This document shows, one piece after another, positions 25,989-34,542 of a stretch of 64,000 nt of DNA. The notes under the pieces are model-generated. The model did not search any database and was not told where the DNA came from. It was given only the letters and a program-made list of their open reading frames with translations. The stretch is from JAWOLE01 sp963815655 (lineage in GTDB: Bacteria; Acidobacteriota; Thermoanaerobaculia; UBA5066; Gp7-AA6), in NCBI GenBank assembly GCA_963815655.1, contig CAWFHK010000001.1, positions 434,001-498,000 on the forward strand, written 5' to 3'. How positions within the stretch are numbered: position 1 is the first letter of the stretch; each line of letters opens with the position of its first letter. The position numbers were made by a program, and so were the translations under genes.

Positions 25989-26890
25989 TGCAATGCCCGC
26001 CGGGCATGGTAGGAGGAGCGGACGAGCGGGCCCGATTCGACGAGCTGAAAACCCATGCCTTCACCCTCTCTCCGGAGGAACTCGAACTCCTCCGGCGTGT
26101 AGTACTTCTCGACCGGCAGCCGGTGCTCGTGGGGCTGGAGGTACTGGCCGACCGTGGCGATGTCGCATCCGGCTCCGCGCAGGTCGGCGAGCGTCGCGAG
26201 GAGCTCTGCGGTCGTCTCGCCCAGGCCCGCCATGAGGCCGGACTTGGTCTTCATCGGCGCGCCGGTCTCGCGCCGGAAGGCGTCGGCGCGCGCGAGGACC
26301 TCGAGCGACCGCTCGTAGCGGGCCTGGGGACGCACGCGGTGGTAGAGGCGCGGAACGGTCTCGGTGTTGTGGTTCAGGATCTCCGGGCGCGCGGCGAGCA
26401 CGGAATCGAGGGCGTCCCGGTTCCCGCAGAAGTCGGGGATCAGGACTTCGACGGTGCAGCCGGGCACGCGCCGGCGGATCGCGCGGATCGTCGCGACGAA
26501 ATGCGCGGCGCCCCCGTCCTCGAGGTCGTCGCGGTTGACGGATGTCACGACCGCGTGAGAGAGCGACAGCTCCACCGCCGCCTGCGCGACGCGCTCCGGC
26601 TCCTCCGGGTCGAGCGAGCCGGGCCTCCCCTTGCTCACGGCGCAGAACCCGCAGGTCCGCGTGCAGATGTCCCCCAACAGCATGAAGGTCGCCGTGCGCT
26701 CGCGCGCCCAGCATTCGTGGATGTTCGGGCAGCGCGCCTCCTCGCAGACGGTCACGAGCGACAGCCGCCGCATCATGCCGCGGACCTCCTCGTACTCTCC
26801 GGTTGTCGAGAGGCGTACTTTCAGCCAGGGCGGCCGCGAAAGGCGCGTCGGGCGACTGGAGGCCGGAGCGAGGACGGGCAAACTGCTCAC
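25985..26890 (-). CDS. lipA: Lipoyl synthase
   Basis: LipA inserts two sulfurs into protein-bound octanoate to make lipoate, using two 4Fe-4S clusters. The 301-aa frame from GTG 26890 shows both cysteine sets: CEEARCPNIHEC (auxiliary cluster) and CTRTCGFCAV (radical SAM CxxxCxxC). The C-terminal VRSSYHA serine motif that ligates the auxiliary cluster is present. The start is fixed by a 4-nt GTGA overlap with the lipB stop. The substrate protein, an E2, is encoded 2 kb upstream. Confidence 0.96.
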   Translation of the reverse strand: MSSLPVLAPASSRPTRLSRPPWLKVRLSTTGEYEEVRGMMRRLSLVTVCEEARCPNIHECWARERTATFMLLGDICTRTCGFCAVSKGRPGSLDPEEPERVAQAAVELSLSHAVVTSVNRDDLEDGGAAHFVATIRAIRRRVPGCTVEVLIPDFCGNRDALDSVLAARPEILNHNTETVPRLYHRVRPQARYERSLEVLARADAFRRETGAPMKTKSGLMAGLGETTAELLATLADLRGAGCDIATVGQYLQPHEHRLPVEKYYTPEEFEFLRREGEGMGFQLVESGPLVRSSYHARRALQ

Positions 26891-27564
26891 GGACCGATTA
26901 TCTCCCGGCCGAAGACCTCTCCGAAGTTCGCGGCGAGCGGCGGCGCGACTTCGATGAGCGCCGCCCGCCGGGCCGCCGCCCGCTCCATCGACGTGACCCC
27001 TCCGTCCGCGATTCCGCACGGCACGATGCCGGCGAAGTTCCCGAGCGCCTCCTCGCGGACATTCAACGCGAAGCCGTGCGTGGTGATCCAGCGCGAGAGG
27101 TGGACGCCGATCGCTGCGATCTTGTCGTTTCCGACCCAGACCGACGTCACGCGCTCCGGGCGCGGGGAGCGCTCCGCGGCGATCCCGAAGTCCGCGAGGG
27201 TGCGGATCAGGACCTCCTCCAGGTCGGTGACGTAGCGCTTGACGTCCCGGCGGTCGGGCAAGAGGTCCAGGATCGGATACCCGACGAGCTGCCCCGGGCC
27301 GTGGTAGGTCACCTTCCCTCCGCGGTCGGTCTCGCGGATTTCGATGCCGAGCTCCCGGCACTGCTCGGGAGTGAAGAGGATGTCGGAAGAGGACGCGTTG
27401 CGGCCGAGCGTGAAGACCGGCTCGTGCTCGAGCAGGAAGAGGGTCTCCTCGCCGCCGTCGGCGACCCGCCCCGCCGCGTCCTCTTGCAGGGCGAGCGCCT
27501 CGTCGTACCCGATCCGCCCGAGCCACTCCACCCGGACCGTCCGCCGCTCCGGAATCGCCTCCAT
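26887..27564 (-). CDS. lipB: Octanoyl-ACP:protein N-octanoyltransferase
   Basis: LipB moves octanoate from acyl carrier protein to the lipoyl domain lysine. The 225-aa frame contains EHEPVFTLGRN, RGGKVTYHGPGQLVGYPILD and the catalytic Lys/Cys pair (GNDKIAAIG and GIVPCGI). I start at ATG 27564, which gives MEAIPERRTV and normal family length; the longer frame upstream is antisense. lipB overlaps lipA by 4 nt and lies 10 nt after the GT39 gene. Confidence 0.95.
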   Translation of the reverse strand: MEAIPERRTVRVEWLGRIGYDEALALQEDAAGRVADGGEETLFLLEHEPVFTLGRNASSSDILFTPEQCRELGIEIRETDRGGKVTYHGPGQLVGYPILDLLPDRRDVKRYVTDLEEVLIRTLADFGIAAERSPRPERVTSVWVGNDKIAAIGVHLSRWITTHGFALNVREEALGNFAGIVPCGIADGGVTSMERAAARRAALIEVAPPLAANFGEVFGREIIGP

Positions 27565-27574
27565 CGGAGCCAGT

Positions 27575-28825
27575 CTACCCGGGGATCGGAGCCCGGGGAC
27601 CGACCCGGGAGAAGGCGCCGGAGACTCCGTACAGGAGGAGCACGGGATCCCAGTAGGGGATCCTGTAGCGCCAGACGACGAGGATCGCGACATGCGAGGC
27701 CATGGCCAGGAAGAGGAGGGCGAGCGAGAAGGCCCGGACGCCCGCTCGGGGAGAGTCCGCGATCCCGATCGCGGCGAGAAGAGTGAGGGCGGCATAGAAG
27801 ACTCCGACCGTCCAGACGGCCCAGGCCGGCCAGAAGAGCGGGTTGGGATAGGGACGCGTCCAGTCCCACGCCTTGCGCAGGAGGAGTCTCGCCCATCCCG
27901 CGGGATCGCCGCGGCGCTCCTCGATCGTCTTCCGGAAGAAGTATCGTGACTTCGCGGCCGGGGAGCGCGGCGCGGCCGCTTCGATGGCCCGGGTCTGGCG
28001 CTCGAGGTCCGCGAACATCGCGGCGCTCCAGGCCCGGTACTCCTCGGCGCTCTTCAACCGGTAGAAGCGGACCATCCAGTCGGAGTTGCCCTGGTAGAAC
28101 GCGCTGCCGCCGGCGTCGTTGACCGGCACGAGCTCCCGGTAGACGGCGGCGTTGCGCAGCGTCCAGGGCGCGAGCGTGAAGAGGAACCCGAGAAACGCGG
28201 CCGCTGCGAGGTGCGATCGGATCCGCAGCGGGTAGCGGCGGTCGAACATCGGCGCGGCCAGGAGCGGGGCGAGAACGAGCGCGGAGGGACGGGTCAGGGC
28301 CGCGAGGGCGGCGGTGCCGCCGGCGAGGAGCGCGAGGCTCGACGAGGGCCGATCGGTCGAGACGAGCAGCAGCCAGCCCGCGGCGAGCAGCAGGAGGAGG
28401 AACAGCGGCTCGCTCTGGATGTCCGTCGAGAGAAAGACGAACCCGGGATGGAGCGCGGCCGCGGCGCCCGTCGCCAGCGCCACGTTCCGCCGGCGGAAGA
28501 TCCTCGCCGACAGGGCAGCGAGCACGACCGCCGCGAGGGCGCCGAGAACGGCGTTCGCGATCTTTTCGAGCGCGATCCAATCGGGATGGCCGAGAGTGGC
28601 GGCGACCAGGAACACGGGATACCCCGGCGCCCGGAAATAGAATGGCTCCGTCGCCGGCGGGTAGTGACCGGTCCGGACCAGCTCCCCTGCCGCGAAGAGG
28701 TAGGCCCGGGCGTCTCCGAAGTGAAGCGTCTGGAATCCCACGACCTCGATCGCCGCGAGGCGCACGACAAGCGAGATCAGGAATATGAGGAGCCAGGCCC
28801 GGCGTCCGAGCTGGAGAGTCATCAT
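27575..28825 (-). CDS. GT39/PMT_2-type membrane glycosyltransferase
   Basis: The 416-aa protein has about ten membrane helices. The first outer loop reads HFGDARAYLFAAGELVRTG, then FYFRAPGYPVFLV, which is the classic DAxxY/RAPGYP signature of PMT_2 enzymes. I start at ATG 28825 (next codon is also ATG). The frame is open to 28930, but those ~35 residues are translated from a dispersed repeat. It heads the lipB-lipA operon although its role seems unrelated. Donor and acceptor unknown. Confidence 0.85.
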   Translation of the reverse strand: MMTLQLGRRAWLLIFLISLVVRLAAIEVVGFQTLHFGDARAYLFAAGELVRTGHYPPATEPFYFRAPGYPVFLVAATLGHPDWIALEKIANAVLGALAAVVLAALSARIFRRRNVALATGAAAALHPGFVFLSTDIQSEPLFLLLLLAAGWLLLVSTDRPSSSLALLAGGTAALAALTRPSALVLAPLLAAPMFDRRYPLRIRSHLAAAAFLGFLFTLAPWTLRNAAVYRELVPVNDAGGSAFYQGNSDWMVRFYRLKSAEEYRAWSAAMFADLERQTRAIEAAAPRSPAAKSRYFFRKTIEERRGDPAGWARLLLRKAWDWTRPYPNPLFWPAWAVWTVGVFYAALTLLAAIGIADSPRAGVRAFSLALLFLAMASHVAILVVWRYRIPYWDPVLLLYGVSGAFSRVGPRAPIPG

Positions 28826-28841
28826 TGGGGGCAGGTCCTCT

Positions 28842-29023
28842 TCTGTCATTCTGAGGAGCCCTCCGCTTCTCATGTCATTCCGAGCGCAGCCAGGAATCTG
28901 CCCTGTAAGGTCAACCGGGGCGTTACCCAAACTCGGGGCAGGCTCCGCGACGAAGAATCTGCTTCGGGCGAATCGGCTGACCGCGACCGGGGCAGATCCT
29001 TCGCTGCGCTCAGGATGACAGGG
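28842..29023. repeat. Dispersed palindromic repeat, copy 2 (two nested pieces)
   Basis: It begins with a truncated left end (CTGTCATTCTGAGG) and then a second left end (TGTCATTCCGAGCGCAGCC). It ends in a full right end, AGATCCTTCGCTGCG, then GGATGACAG. It fills the gap between the E2 stop (29034) and the GT39 start (28825) and so separates these two minus-strand genes. Confidence 0.82.
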
Positions 29024-29033
29024 GAGTCGAGGG

Positions 29034-30497
29034 CTACCCTAAATCAAACTCCCCCTTCTCCAGCGTCTTCTTCACAACGGCCAGGAACTTGTCGGCATCG
29101 GCGCCGTCGATCAGGCGGTGGTCGAAGGAGAGGGCGAGGTAGCCGACGGTGCGGATGCCGAGCGCGTCGTTGCCCGCCTCGTCGGCGACGACGACGGGGC
29201 GCTTCTCGATCGTGCCGACGCCCAGGATCGCGACCTGCGGCTGCGGGATGATGGGCGTGCCGAAGAGGGAGCCGAAGACCCCCGGGTTCGTGATCGTGAA
29301 GGTCCCGCCGTGGATCTCCTCCGGCTTCAGCTTCTTCGCGCGCGCGCGCTCCGCGAGGTCCTGCGCCGCCCGCGCGAGGCCGAGGATCGACTTCTCGTCG
29401 GCGTTCTTGATGACAGGCACGATCAGTCCCCAGTCGAGAGCGACCGCCATGCCGAGGTGGACGTCCTTGTGGTAGACGATGTTCTCCCCGTCGATCGAGG
29501 CGTTGACCTGCGGGAACTCCTTGAGCGCCTGGACGCAGGCGCGGAAGATGAAGGGGAGATACGTCAGCTTGACGCCGTTCTTCTGGAGGAACGCGTCCTT
29601 GTGCTCTGCCCGCAGGCGCGCGAGCGTCGAGTAGTCCACCTGGAAGACCGTCGTGACGTGCGCCGAGGTGCGCTTGGAGAGCGTCATGTTCTCGGCGGTG
29701 ATCCGGCGGATCTTCGACATCGCCACGACTTCGTCGCGGTCCGTGACCGCCATCGCCGGGCGCGGCGGAGCGGGCGCCGGCGCGGCGGCCGGCTCGACCC
29801 GTCCCACCTCGAGGGCCGCGGCGGCGGTTGCGGCGCGCGAGGGCGCGGCCGCGACCTTGCGGTTCTCGATGTAGGAGAGGATGTCGTTCTTCGTGACGCG
29901 GCTGTGGATCCCCGTCCCCTCGAGCTGCGTGATGTCCACCGCGTGCTCGGACGCGATCTTGCGCACCAGCGGCGAGGACCTCCGCCTGATCCGCTCCTCG
30001 ATGGATTCGACGCGGCCCCCTTCCTTCGCCGGAGCTTCCGAGGGCCTCGCCTCGGCCGCGGCCGCGGGAGGAGCCGGCGGCGCGGGAGCCGCTGGCGCGG
30101 GTTTCTCCGCCGGTCTTTCGGCGGCCTTCGCCGGAGCTTCCACGGGAGCCGGAGGAGGCGGCGCCGGAGCCGCGGGCTTGGGCGGCGGGGCCGCCGGCGC
30201 GGGAGCCGAGGCCGCCGGAGCTTCGGCGGAAGCGGAGGCCGAGGCAGCGGGCTGTTCCGCGGACTCGCCGATCGAGGCCACGACCGTATTGATGGCGACC
30301 GTCTGTCCCTCCGGCACCTTGATTTCGAGCAGCGTGCCGGCGATCGGGGAAGGAATCTCGGCATCCACCTTGTCGGTGGAGATCTCGAAGATCGGCTCGT
30401 CCCTCTTGACGGTCTCTCCGACCTTCTTCAACCACTTCGTGATCGTCCCCTCGGCGATCGACTCGCCCATCTGCGGCATGATGACGTCGGTTGCCAT
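29034..30497 (-). CDS. Dihydrolipoyl acyltransferase, E2 of a 2-oxoacid dehydrogenase complex
   Basis: The 487-aa protein has one N-terminal lipoyl domain (lipoylated Lys in EISTDKVDAEIP near residue 43), a long Ala/Pro linker (residues ~85-165), an E1/E3-binding domain (SSPLVRKIASEHAVDITQL) and the catalytic acyltransferase domain ending SFDHRLIDGADADKFL with the active His/Asp. MATDVIMPQMGES from ATG 30497 is the normal start. The substrate (pyruvate, branched-chain or 2-oxoglutarate) is not clear. E1 genes are at 61734-63760; no E3 is visible. Confidence 0.93.
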   Translation of the reverse strand: MATDVIMPQMGESIAEGTITKWLKKVGETVKRDEPIFEISTDKVDAEIPSPIAGTLLEIKVPEGQTVAINTVVASIGESAEQPAASASASAEAPAASAPAPAAPPPKPAAPAPPPPAPVEAPAKAAERPAEKPAPAAPAPPAPPAAAAEARPSEAPAKEGGRVESIEERIRRRSSPLVRKIASEHAVDITQLEGTGIHSRVTKNDILSYIENRKVAAAPSRAATAAAALEVGRVEPAAAPAPAPPRPAMAVTDRDEVVAMSKIRRITAENMTLSKRTSAHVTTVFQVDYSTLARLRAEHKDAFLQKNGVKLTYLPFIFRACVQALKEFPQVNASIDGENIVYHKDVHLGMAVALDWGLIVPVIKNADEKSILGLARAAQDLAERARAKKLKPEEIHGGTFTITNPGVFGSLFGTPIIPQPQVAILGVGTIEKRPVVVADEAGNDALGIRTVGYLALSFDHRLIDGADADKFLAVVKKTLEKGEFDLG

Positions 30498-30549
30498 GAG
30501 CCTCCTCTCGACCACTTCAGACGCGCCTTGTACAGAATAGCATCCGGAT

Positions 30550-30595
30550 CAATTGTGAATTGTGAATTGTGAATTGTGAGTTGTGAATTGTGAAT
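30550..30595. repeat. Heptanucleotide array between E2 and LiaI-like genes
   Basis: Six units of AATTGTG (one AGTTGTG) run from 30550. This AT-rich unit contrasts with the GC-rich surroundings. It lies in the divergent promoter region, 53 nt upstream of the E2 start. Confidence 0.88.
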
Positions 30596-30715
30596 CGGGG
30601 CGCAAGGCTGCCGCTGGTTTTCCACCGTTCACCGGCGCGGCGCCACCGTTGGCCGAAAGGAGCGGGACACGACGCCGCGCCCCGCGTACCTTCATGGCGA
30701 GGAGGTGGAGACAAC

Positions 30716-31111
30716 ATGACTTACGTCAGTGAAAGACGGCGGATCTCGAGGCTGATCGCCGGAGGGCTTCTGCTTTTTGTCGGCGCTCTCTTCGTCCTGC
30801 AGAATCTCGGGCTCGTGCGGGCGGGCGACTTCGGAGACTACTGGCCGCTGTTCCTCGTCTGGATCGGTCTCTCCCGGATGCTCGGGCCCGCGCGGGCGCG
30901 GCACTTCGCGTCGGGGCTCGTCCTCTTTCTTCTCGGCGTCTTCTTCCAGCTCGACCGGCTGGACGTGATCTGGGTCCCGATGCGCCAGTTCTGGCCCCTC
31001 CTCCTGATCGCGATCGGCTTCGGGTTGATCGCCGACTCGCTGATCGGGCGCCGGAGCGCCCGGACCGGCGTCGAGCCCTCCTCGCAGTCCGGCCCCGGAG
31101 GTGGGGCGTGA
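30716..31111 (+). CDS. LiaI-like small membrane protein (DUF5668)
   Basis: ATG 30716 follows a strong ribosome site (GGAGGTGGAG). The 131-aa protein has four hydrophobic segments in two repeated pairs, each with a WPLFLVWIGL or WPLLLIAIGF motif typical of the DUF5668 fold shared by LiaI and LiaF. Such proteins sense or respond to envelope stress. It overlaps the next gene by 4 nt (GTGA) and opens an operon ending in a LytS/LytTR system. Confidence 0.8.
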   Translation: MTYVSERRRISRLIAGGLLLFVGALFVLQNLGLVRAGDFGDYWPLFLVWIGLSRMLGPARARHFASGLVLFLLGVFFQLDRLDVIWVPMRQFWPLLLIAIGFGLIADSLIGRRSARTGVEPSSQSGPGGGA

Positions 31112-31884
31112 ACAGGCAGCGGGGCTATCACGGCGACGGGCGGATCGTCTGGGGCGGGATCCTGATCCTGCTCGGCGTCGTCTACGCGCTCGACGCCTTC
31201 GGCGTGCTCACCGCGGGCGACATCCTCCGCTTCTGGCCGCTCATCCTCATCGGCATCGGCGCCACGAAGATCTCGCAGGCCCGTTTCTCCTCGCAGCGGA
31301 CGGCGGGCTTCATCCTGGTCGCGATCGGCGGGGTCTTCCTGCTCCGGACTCTCCACCTCGTCTGGTTCCACTCGCGGGACGTGTGGCCGGCCGTGTTTCT
31401 CTTAGTCGGCGGGTTCCTCGTCTGGCAGGCGGTGACGCGCCGCCAGGCGCCCGTCGGCGGCGGCGGCGAAACGAGCCCGGGTGAGCGCGTCCTGGACGGC
31501 GCCCGGGAAGGGCTCGCGTCCTCGCGGAATGGACGGGTGGAGCTCGGCTCGGTCCTGAACGAGTTCGCCTTCATGGGGGGCGGAGACCGCGTCGTGCGGG
31601 CCCAGGACTTCCAGGGCGGGGAGATCACCGCCATCATGGGAGGCTTCGGCATCGACCTGCGCGGCGCCGCGATCGCCGGCGACTCCGCGACGATCAACAT
31701 CTTCACTCTCTGGGGCGGCGTGGACCTGAAGGTCCCGGAGGAATGGAACATCGTGATGTCCGGCGCTCCGATCCTCGGCGTCTTCACCAACTCCGCGAAG
31801 ACCTTCCGCCAGGGGGACGCGGCCGCGAAGACCCTTTTCGTCAAGGGCGCCGCGATCATGGGCGGCGTCGAAGTGAAGAACTAG
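31108..31884 (+). CDS. LiaF-like cell-wall-stress protein (DUF5668 plus LiaF C-terminal domain)
   Basis: The 258-aa protein has four membrane helices (residues ~12-110, FWPLILIGIGATK) and a C-terminal soluble domain with ITAIMGGFGIDLRGA and WGGVDLKVPEEW, the beta-stranded LiaF/YvqF domain. LiaF in Firmicutes restrains the LiaS kinase until the envelope is damaged. Here a LytS-type kinase follows 41 nt downstream, so an analogous sensing role is plausible but inferred. Start GTG 31108 overlaps the previous stop. Confidence 0.8.
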   Translation: MNRQRGYHGDGRIVWGGILILLGVVYALDAFGVLTAGDILRFWPLILIGIGATKISQARFSSQRTAGFILVAIGGVFLLRTLHLVWFHSRDVWPAVFLLVGGFLVWQAVTRRQAPVGGGGETSPGERVLDGAREGLASSRNGRVELGSVLNEFAFMGGGDRVVRAQDFQGGEITAIMGGFGIDLRGAAIAGDSATINIFTLWGGVDLKVPEEWNIVMSGAPILGVFTNSAKTFRQGDAAAKTLFVKGAAIMGGVEVKN

Positions 31885-31886
31885 CC

Positions 31887-31918
31887 GGGCGGGAGGCGGG
31901 AGGGGGGAGGCGAGAGTC
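31887..31918. repeat. GC-rich heptanucleotide array before the kinase gene
   Basis: Units GCGGGAG, GCGGGAG, GGGGGAG, GCGAGAG occupy the gap between the LiaF-like stop and the kinase start. Because the unit is rich in GGGAG, the array also looks like a string of ribosome binding sites just 8-30 nt ahead of ATG 31926. Confidence 0.65.
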
Positions 31919-31925
31919 CAGGCCG

Positions 31926-32981
31926 ATGCATCCGATCTTCGCGCGCAAGGGGAGGCTGCTGCCGTATCTGGCAGCGACGGCGCCGCTCGGCGCGCTCCTG
32001 ACGGCGCTCCTCGCGCGACCCGGCGCCTACACGCTCGCGCAGGCGGCCGCGGTCGCGTTCCCGCTCGGGGTCGTCTACGCGTTCCTGGGTCTCTCGGCCT
32101 GGTATCCGTGCCGCAGCCTTCCGCTGACGCGCGCGAAGACGCCGCTCCTTCTGGCGTCCCACGGCGGGGCCGCGTTCGTCACGAGCGCCGCGTGGGTCCT
32201 GATCGGAGCGGGAATCGTCCGCCTCCTCGACGACGTCACGGCGCTCTCGGGCATCGGGGACGGCTATGCCGCCCAGGCGCTTCCGCTCTTCGCCGTCGGC
32301 GTCCTCCTCTATCTCCTGTCGGTCGCCCTGCATTACGCGCTTCTCGCCTTCGAGGCGGCGAGGGAAGCGGAGCGGAGGGAGGCCCAGGCGCGCCTGCTCG
32401 CGCGGGAAGCGGAGTTGAAGGCGTTGAAGTCCCAGGTGCAGCCTCACTTCCTCTTCAACTGCTTGAACTCGATCAGCGCCCTGACCGGAAGCGATCCGGC
32501 CCGGGCGAGGGAGATGTGCCTGTGCCTCGCGGGCTTCCTGCGCCGGAGCCTCGCCGTGGGCGAGAGGGAGAGCATCCCCGTCGAGGAGGAGCTGTCGCTC
32601 GCGCGGAGCTATCTGGACGTCGAGCGGATTCGCTTCGGGAAGAAGCTCGCCGTCGAGGAGACGCTCGATCCCTCTGGGGAGGAGTGCCTGGTGCCGCCGC
32701 TCATCCTTCAGCCGCTCGTCGAGAACGCGGTCGTCCACGGAATCGCGACCCTCGCCGAAGGCGGCGCCGTGCGCCTGGAAGCGAGCCGCGCCGGCAACCG
32801 CCTCCGAATCGTGATCGAGAACCCCTTCGATCCCGACGCCCCGCCTCGCGCCTCGAGCGGCCTCGGCCTGAAGATGGTGCGCGACCGTTTGGCCGCCCTG
32901 TATGGGCCGGACGCGATGTTCGCGGCGAGGAGGTTGGAGGGCCGTCATCTGGCGGTGATCTCGATTCCGGTCAGGGCTTAG
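31926..32981 (+). CDS. LytS/AlgZ-type sensor histidine kinase
   Basis: The 351-aa protein has four N-terminal membrane helices (residues ~10-145), a short coiled coil rich in Ala/Glu/Arg, and a His_kinase (PF06580) domain: LKSQVQPHFLFNCLNSIS with the phospho-His. The ATPase part has LILQPLVENAVVHG (N box) and SSGLGLKMVRDRL (G box). Kinases of this type pair with LytTR regulators; one is encoded at 33687, but the two genes are separated by a 0.7 kb insertion that includes an opposite-strand gene. Confidence 0.92.
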   Translation: MHPIFARKGRLLPYLAATAPLGALLTALLARPGAYTLAQAAAVAFPLGVVYAFLGLSAWYPCRSLPLTRAKTPLLLASHGGAAFVTSAAWVLIGAGIVRLLDDVTALSGIGDGYAAQALPLFAVGVLLYLLSVALHYALLAFEAAREAERREAQARLLAREAELKALKSQVQPHFLFNCLNSISALTGSDPARAREMCLCLAGFLRRSLAVGERESIPVEEELSLARSYLDVERIRFGKKLAVEETLDPSGEECLVPPLILQPLVENAVVHGIATLAEGGAVRLEASRAGNRLRIVIENPFDPDAPPRASSGLGLKMVRDRLAALYGPDAMFAARRLEGRHLAVISIPVRA

Positions 32982-33066
32982 GTGTCAGGTTGAAGGTGTC
33001 AGGGTGAAGGCAGGTGTCAGGTGCCAGGTGTCAGGTGTCAGGGACCGGAGCCTGGCGCCCAACCCG
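32982..33066. repeat. Heptanucleotide array directly after the kinase stop
   Basis: Units AGGTGTC, AGGTTGA, AGGTGTC, AGGGTGA, then AGGTGTC, AGGTGCC, AGGTGTC, AGGTGTC. It is followed by a GC-rich core (33039-33064) that recurs in inverted orientation near 33577-33603. It begins on the base after the kinase stop codon. Confidence 0.88.
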
Positions 33067-33077
33067 ACGCCTGGCCG

Positions 33078-33482
33078 CTATTCCTCGATCCTCTCCTGCT
33101 TCCAGATCTCGTTGCGCAGCTTTTTCTCCTGGAGAGACCAGCCGACGTGGCCCGCGTAGAGAAAGAGCGCCGTCCCTTTGAAGGCGGCGTTTTCGAACGG
33201 CCCCCCGTTCCAGCGCCACAGGAACCCGACTTTCCCGACGGCGGTCGCGCCCGAGCCTCGAACCTCGACCCCCCTCACGTTGATGATCTCCCGGTGCCAC
33301 GAAGGATCAGGACTCAGGGGCGCGCCGTCGAACCGCAATCCCGGATCCCAGGGACCCTTGAATGCGTCGGAGTTTTCAATCGCCGAGCGCGCGAAGGCTC
33401 GCTCCAGTGTCGGCGGCGTCTCGCAGGCGAGCAGGAGGAACAAGGATGCCAGGGCGCCGAGCCCAGGGACTGATGGCTTCAT
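33078..33482 (-). CDS. Small predicted lipoprotein, unknown family
   Basis: The 134-aa protein has a lipoprotein signal (FLLLACETPP, Cys at residue 20) and a ~110-residue domain with paired Trp (VGFLWRWNGG, HVGWSLQEKK). No family recognised. It lies on the opposite strand between a histidine kinase and its likely response regulator and is bracketed by two heptanucleotide arrays in inverted orientation. The arrangement suggests it arrived as, or with, an inserted unit. Confidence 0.65.
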   Translation of the reverse strand: MKPSVPGLGALASLFLLLACETPPTLERAFARSAIENSDAFKGPWDPGLRFDGAPLSPDPSWHREIINVRGVEVRGSGATAVGKVGFLWRWNGGPFENAAFKGTALFLYAGHVGWSLQEKKLRNEIWKQERIEE

Positions 33483-33509
33483 GAATTCTGTGGATTATTT
33501 CAAAGAGTG

Positions 33510-33661
33510 GAAGGTTTCAGGTTTGAAGGTGTCAGGGGAAACTCAGGTGTCAGGTATCAGGGGCCAGGTGTCAGGTTGGGCGCCAGGCTCCGGTCCCTGT
33601 CACCTGATACCTGGCACCTGACACCTGCATTTGACCTGACACCTGTTCCCTGACACCTAAG
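33510..33661. repeat. Large inverted heptanucleotide array (hairpin)
   Basis: The left arm repeats AGGTGTC/AGGTATC; the right arm repeats CACCTGA/TACCTGG/CACCTGA. They are reverse complements around a GC-rich loop (33577-33603) and can form a long stem. A third block (CCTGACA, CCTGTTC, CCTGACA) extends to within 26 nt of the LytTR gene start. Confidence 0.88.
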
Positions 33662-33686
33662 CCCTCATACGCTCTACCATTCCCAC

Positions 33687-34454
33687 ATGACCTCAGCCAC
33701 GCGCGTCCTCATCGTGGACGACGAGGAACCGGCTCGGGCGATCCTCCGGGAGATGCTCGGCCGCATTCCGGGCGTCTCCATCGTGGGGGAGTGCGGCGAT
33801 GGGATGGAAGCCGTCAAGGCCGCCGGGCAGCTCAAGCCGGACGCGGTCTTTCTCGACATCCAGATGCCGAGGCTCGACGGGTTCGAGGCGATGGAGCTCC
33901 TGGATCCGGCGATCGCCGTCGTCTTCGTCACCGCCTACGACAACTACGCCGTGAAGGCCTTTGAAGTCCGCGCCGTGGACTATGTCCTGAAACCCTTCAG
34001 CGAGGCTCGGCTCGCCGAGGCGCTCGGGCGGGCGCGCGAGCGCGTGCGCGAGAAGGGGAGGCCGGACGCGGGCGCGCTGGCGGCGGCCTCCCGGCCGCCG
34101 GGCCAGTTTCTTTCCCGCATCGTCGTCCGGGACGGCCCCAACATCCGCGTCATCCCCGTCGAGAAGCTCGAATTTGCCGAAGCGCAGGACGACGACGTCC
34201 TCTTCAGGACCGAAGGAAAGAAATACCGGAAGCCCCAGACCCTCGCAAGCCTTGCCGAATCGCTCGATCCCGCGCGTTTCCCGCGCGTCCACCGCTCCTA
34301 TGTGATCAATCTCGACCGCCTCCAGCGCGTCGAGCTCTACGCCAAGAACAGCCACATCGCGATCCTCTCCGACGGCTCCCGAGTCCCCGTGAGCCGCGAA
34401 GGCCACGCCCGCCTCCTCCACCTCTTGGATGGCCGCACCCCCGGCGTGCCGTAG
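33687..34454 (+). CDS. LytTR-family response regulator
   Basis: The 255-aa protein has an N-terminal receiver domain with acidic pocket VDDEEPAR and phospho-acceptor Asp in AVFLDIQMPRLDG near residue 54, plus FVTAYDNYAVKAFE. A LytTR DNA-binding domain follows, with EFAEAQDDDVLFRT, RFPRVHRSYVINLDRL and DGSRVPVSREGHARL. The kinase at 31926-32981 is the natural partner. The targets may include the LiaI/LiaF-like genes upstream, by analogy with envelope-stress operons; that is inference. Confidence 0.93.
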   Translation: MTSATRVLIVDDEEPARAILREMLGRIPGVSIVGECGDGMEAVKAAGQLKPDAVFLDIQMPRLDGFEAMELLDPAIAVVFVTAYDNYAVKAFEVRAVDYVLKPFSEARLAEALGRARERVREKGRPDAGALAAASRPPGQFLSRIVVRDGPNIRVIPVEKLEFAEAQDDDVLFRTEGKKYRKPQTLASLAESLDPARFPRVHRSYVINLDRLQRVELYAKNSHIAILSDGSRVPVSREGHARLLHLLDGRTPGVP

Positions 34455-34480
34455 GGGCGGGCCTTGCGCCCGCCCGCCCC
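34454..34480. terminator. GC-rich hairpin at the end of the LytTR gene
   Basis: GGGGCGGGC (34454-34462) pairs with GCCCGCCCC (34472-34480); an inner alternative pairs GCGGGC with GCCCGC around CTTGC. It overlaps the stop codon and lies between convergent genes, so it could end transcription from both sides, but no U-run is obvious. The GTAGGGGCGGGC motif is itself a repeat type met in other genomes. Confidence 0.5.
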
Positions 34481-34542
34481 TCTTCTTGTCGCCGACCCGT
34501 TGAGACGGCCGATGTCCTGTCCTCGCCACCGTAGGCCCCTCT

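Noticed and set aside
28826..28930. N-terminal extension of the GT39 protein to 28930
   Set aside because: The extra ~35 residues are translated from the dispersed repeat; homologous-looking sequence starts at ATG 28825.
32982..33661. CRISPR array
   Set aside because: Repeats are only 7 bases, there are no spacers of constant length, and no cas genes are near.
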